A DNA stretch of 7,361 nt from Methanomassiliicoccus sp. UBA386 (lineage in GTDB: Archaea; Thermoplasmatota; Thermoplasmata; Methanomassiliicoccales; Methanomassiliicoccaceae), in NCBI GenBank assembly GCA_002498285.1, contig DAGU01000041.1:57548-64908 (forward strand). The letters are read 5' to 3'. Position numbers and translations under genes: made by a program. Under the pieces are notes generated by a model. That model did no database searches and was not told the DNA's origin. It saw only the letters and a program-made list of their open reading frames with translations. Below, piece by piece: positions 6,417 to 7,361 of this stretch (position 1 is its first letter; each line of letters opens with the position of its first letter).

Positions 6417-6809
6417 TTACTCGCTCAGCTTCTTCCGGTACCCGTCGGCGTCCATGAGGCTGTCGTACTCCGACGGGTCGTCCATCTTTATGACCGCGAG
6501 CCAGCCGTCCCCGTAGGGCGACTCATTGAACTTCTGGGGCGCGTCCTCCAGACCTTCGTTCACTTCGACGATCTCGCCGCTGACCGGCGCGTTGATGGCC
6601 GCCACCGTCTTTACGCTCTCCACCTGGCCGATGACGTCCCCCCGGCGGACCTTGGTGCCAGCCTTCGGCAGTTCGACGAACACGATGTCCGTCAGCTGTC
6701 CCTGCGCATGATCGGTGATGCCCACCCGGACGTTGCCACCCTCGGCCTTCACCCATTCGTCGTTCATGGTGTATCTGAGATCATCCCTGACTTCACTGTT
6801 GTCGGCCAT
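6417..6809 (-). CDS. gcvH: Glycine cleavage system H protein
   Basis: A 130-residue lipoyl carrier protein that shuttles the aminomethyl group between P, T and L proteins of glycine cleavage. Marks are LRYTMNDEWV (11-20), VRVGITDHAQGQLTDIVFVELP (27-48), GDVIGQVESVKTVAAINAPVSGEI with the lipoylated lysine K67, and LEDAPQKFNESPYGDGWLAVI near the C-terminus. Length and motifs are typical of a true H protein. The reading frame stays open up to 6836, but I chose ATG 6809: it matches the family N-terminus, has GGGAG (minus strand 6817-6813) three bases ahead, and a TATA-like box at 6842-6849 would place transcription start near 6820, downstream of the longer start. No gcvT, gcvP or lipoate ligase gene lies nearby. 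It converges on the phosphorylase gene with 48 bases between the stops. Confidence 0.95.
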   Translation of the reverse strand: MADNSEVRDDLRYTMNDEWVKAEGGNVRVGITDHAQGQLTDIVFVELPKAGTKVRRGDVIGQVESVKTVAAINAPVSGEIVEVNEGLEDAPQKFNESPYGDGWLAVIKMDDPSEYDSLMDADGYRKKLSE

Positions 6810-6841
6810 GCTCTCCCTTGCTGCCGTCCATGACATCCCGG

Positions 6842-6849
6842 ATATTTAA
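6842..6849 (-). promoter_or_regulatory. TATA-like box for gcvH
   Basis: The minus strand reads TTAAATAT here, about 36 bases before the gcvH ATG at 6809. Transcription would then start near 6820, leaving a short leader that contains the GGGAG ribosome-binding site. The perfect palindrome AACCGGTT (6848-6855) overlaps its upstream edge where a BRE or an operator would lie. Confidence 0.5.
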
Positions 6850-7020
6850 CCGGTTCTCGGGAGTGGCCGCATCGCATACGATTCCGCCGAAAAGATCGGT
6901 TACCCACAGACCTGTTCGTTGGCTTGCGGCCTTCGGCGTCATTGCCCGTCGCGTTCGGCCGACCGACGGCATACCGCCCACCGGCGGAAAAGGCGGCGAT
7001 GTGCCGCGGTCTGCATTCAT

Positions 7021-7029
7021 ACCTCCTTT
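7021..7029 (-). promoter_or_regulatory. Strong Shine-Dalgarno sequence with no recognised gene
   Basis: The minus strand reads AAAGGAGGT, the best ribosome-binding match in the window. ATG 7020 follows with no spacer and opens a 75-codon frame ending at 6793 inside gcvH. ATG 7016, five bases after GGAGG, opens a 25-codon arginine-rich frame ending at 6939. Neither product is recognised, and the longer frame uses CGA, GCA, ACA and TTA codons unlike the neighbours. Confidence 0.35.
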
Positions 7030-7049
7030 GAGATGGTGGGGCCTCTGGC

Positions 7050-7063
7050 AATAAACTAAATAA
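7050..7063 (+). promoter_or_regulatory. TATA-like box for hypF, possibly bidirectional
   Basis: The stretch aataaactaaataa stands out in GC-rich surroundings and is centred about 27 bases before the hypF ATG, the spacing expected for a leaderless archaeal transcript. Read on the minus strand it would start a transcript near 7030, just ahead of the strong Shine-Dalgarno sequence at 7021-7029. Confidence 0.5.
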
Positions 7064-7068
7064 CCATC

Positions 7069-7084
7069 CGGCGATTAAACGCCG
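7069..7084. repeat. Inverted repeat directly before the hypF start
   Basis: CGGCG (7069-7073) and CGCCG (7080-7084) form a perfect 5 bp inverted repeat around ATTAAA, ending on the base before the hypF ATG. If the transcript is leaderless, the repeat fills the space between the TATA box and the transcription start, where a repressor would block RNA polymerase. A chance repeat is possible given the GC content. Confidence 0.35.
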
Positions 7085-7361
7085 ATGAGGGTCGTCGTGC
7101 GCGGCGTGGTGCAGGGAGTGGGCTTCCGGCCAACGGTGTACCGCATAGCCGCCTCCATGGGCCTCAACGGGTGGGTGCAGAACAACGGCGCTGACGTCGT
7201 GATAGCGATCGACCGGGACGCGGAGGAGTTCGTACGCCGGCTGAGAGCGGAACTTCCGCCGCTGGCCCGCCTCGATTCGGTCGAGATCGTCGACGGCGAC
7301 GTCGTCGACAAGGGCTTCCGCATCGCGCCCAGTTCGGCCGGGCAGCGCGGCGTGGGCATCC
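7085..7361 (+). CDS. hypF: Carbamoyltransferase HypF, N-terminal acylphosphatase part (runs off the edge)
   Basis: The first 92 codons are visible; HypF is normally about 750 residues. HypF converts carbamoyl phosphate to a thiocarboxamide on HypE, the source of the cyanide ligands of [NiFe]-hydrogenases. The visible part is the acylphosphatase domain: VRGVVQGVGFRPTVYRIA (about 5-22) with the phosphate-binding GVGFRP loop, LNGWVQNNGADVVIAI with the conserved Asn, and PPLARLDSVEIV, ending in FRIAPSSAG just before the expected zinc-finger region. A stand-alone acylphosphatase would be about 90 residues and should end here, but the frame stays open and the RPTVYRIA and FRIAPSSAG segments are HypF-like. 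The ATG has no Shine-Dalgarno sequence and lies about 27 bases after an AT-rich box, so a leaderless mRNA is likely. Confidence 0.9.
   Translation, partial: MRVVVRGVVQGVGFRPTVYRIAASMGLNGWVQNNGADVVIAIDRDAEEFVRRLRAELPPLARLDSVEIVDGDVVDKGFRIAPSSAGQRGVGI

Larger units (their letters stand above)
6810..7084. other. Gene-poor gap between gcvH and hypF, with hairpins
   Basis: This divergent gap of 275 bases holds the promoters of gcvH and hypF at its two ends. Between them are two adjacent potential hairpins: 6943-6971 (TGCCCGTCG against CGACGGCA, eight pairs with one bulged C) and 6974-6987 (CCGCC-cacc-GGCGG). I see no tRNA, no CRISPR and no known riboswitch core. It may be a structured leader, a small RNA or plain spacer. 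Confidence 0.4.

Noticed and set aside
6810..7030. Glycine riboswitch before gcvH
   Set aside because: I looked for the conserved glycine aptamer core on the minus strand and did not find it, and the gcvH TATA-like box lies downstream of most of this region.
7075..7359. A minus-strand frame opposite hypF
   Set aside because: It is antisense to a clear HypF acylphosphatase domain and shows no family resemblance.
1..7361. tRNA or rRNA genes, CRISPR arrays, insertion sequences or phage genes
   Set aside because: No T-arm/anticodon pattern, no regularly spaced repeats, no transposase or integrase motif and no long inverted repeats were seen. Codon use is uniform across the recognised genes, giving no sign of a recent insertion.

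Overview
The window is a compact, GC-rich stretch with strong G/C preference at third codon positions. It looks archaeal. AT-rich TATA-like boxes sit about 26-28 bases upstream of several starts, two of those starts look leaderless, and the gene content (HisIE, an MTA phosphorylase with a C-terminal CxC, GcvH, HypF) fits a euryarchaeon. A Thermoplasmatota member, possibly of the Methanomassiliicoccales, is my best guess. That placement is inference from gene style; no marker gene is present.

Bases 1-3904 hold five plus-strand genes packed as one operon: the 3' end of hisF, a fused hisIE, a PHP-family phosphatase, aspartate kinase (lysC) and prephenate dehydratase (pheA). Every junction is a stop/start overlap of 1, 4 or 17 bases. 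The cluster joins late and middle histidine synthesis (HisI/HisE, HisF, and probably the histidinol-phosphate phosphatase step) to entry into the aspartate family and the phenylalanine branch.

Bases 3888-5526 run on the minus strand: a flavin reductase-like protein followed by a class I/II aminotransferase, joined by a stop/start overlap. The aminotransferase converges on pheA, and the two 3' ends overlap by 17 bases. A short AT-rich divergent promoter separates this pair from a plus-strand methylthioadenosine phosphorylase gene (5583-6368), which salvages the nucleoside by-products of SAM chemistry.

A minus-strand gcvH (lipoyl carrier protein H) converges on the phosphorylase gene. A 275-base gap follows, with hairpins, TATA-like boxes and a strong Shine-Dalgarno sequence but no gene I trust. 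The window ends in the first 92 codons of hypF, the [NiFe]-hydrogenase maturation carbamoyltransferase, which implies the cell makes such hydrogenases.

Most of the window is ordinary central metabolism. The points most worth checking are the PHP protein as the likely archaeal histidinol phosphatase, the divergent promoter with a possible leaderless 17-codon leader ORF, and the structured gap between gcvH and hypF.
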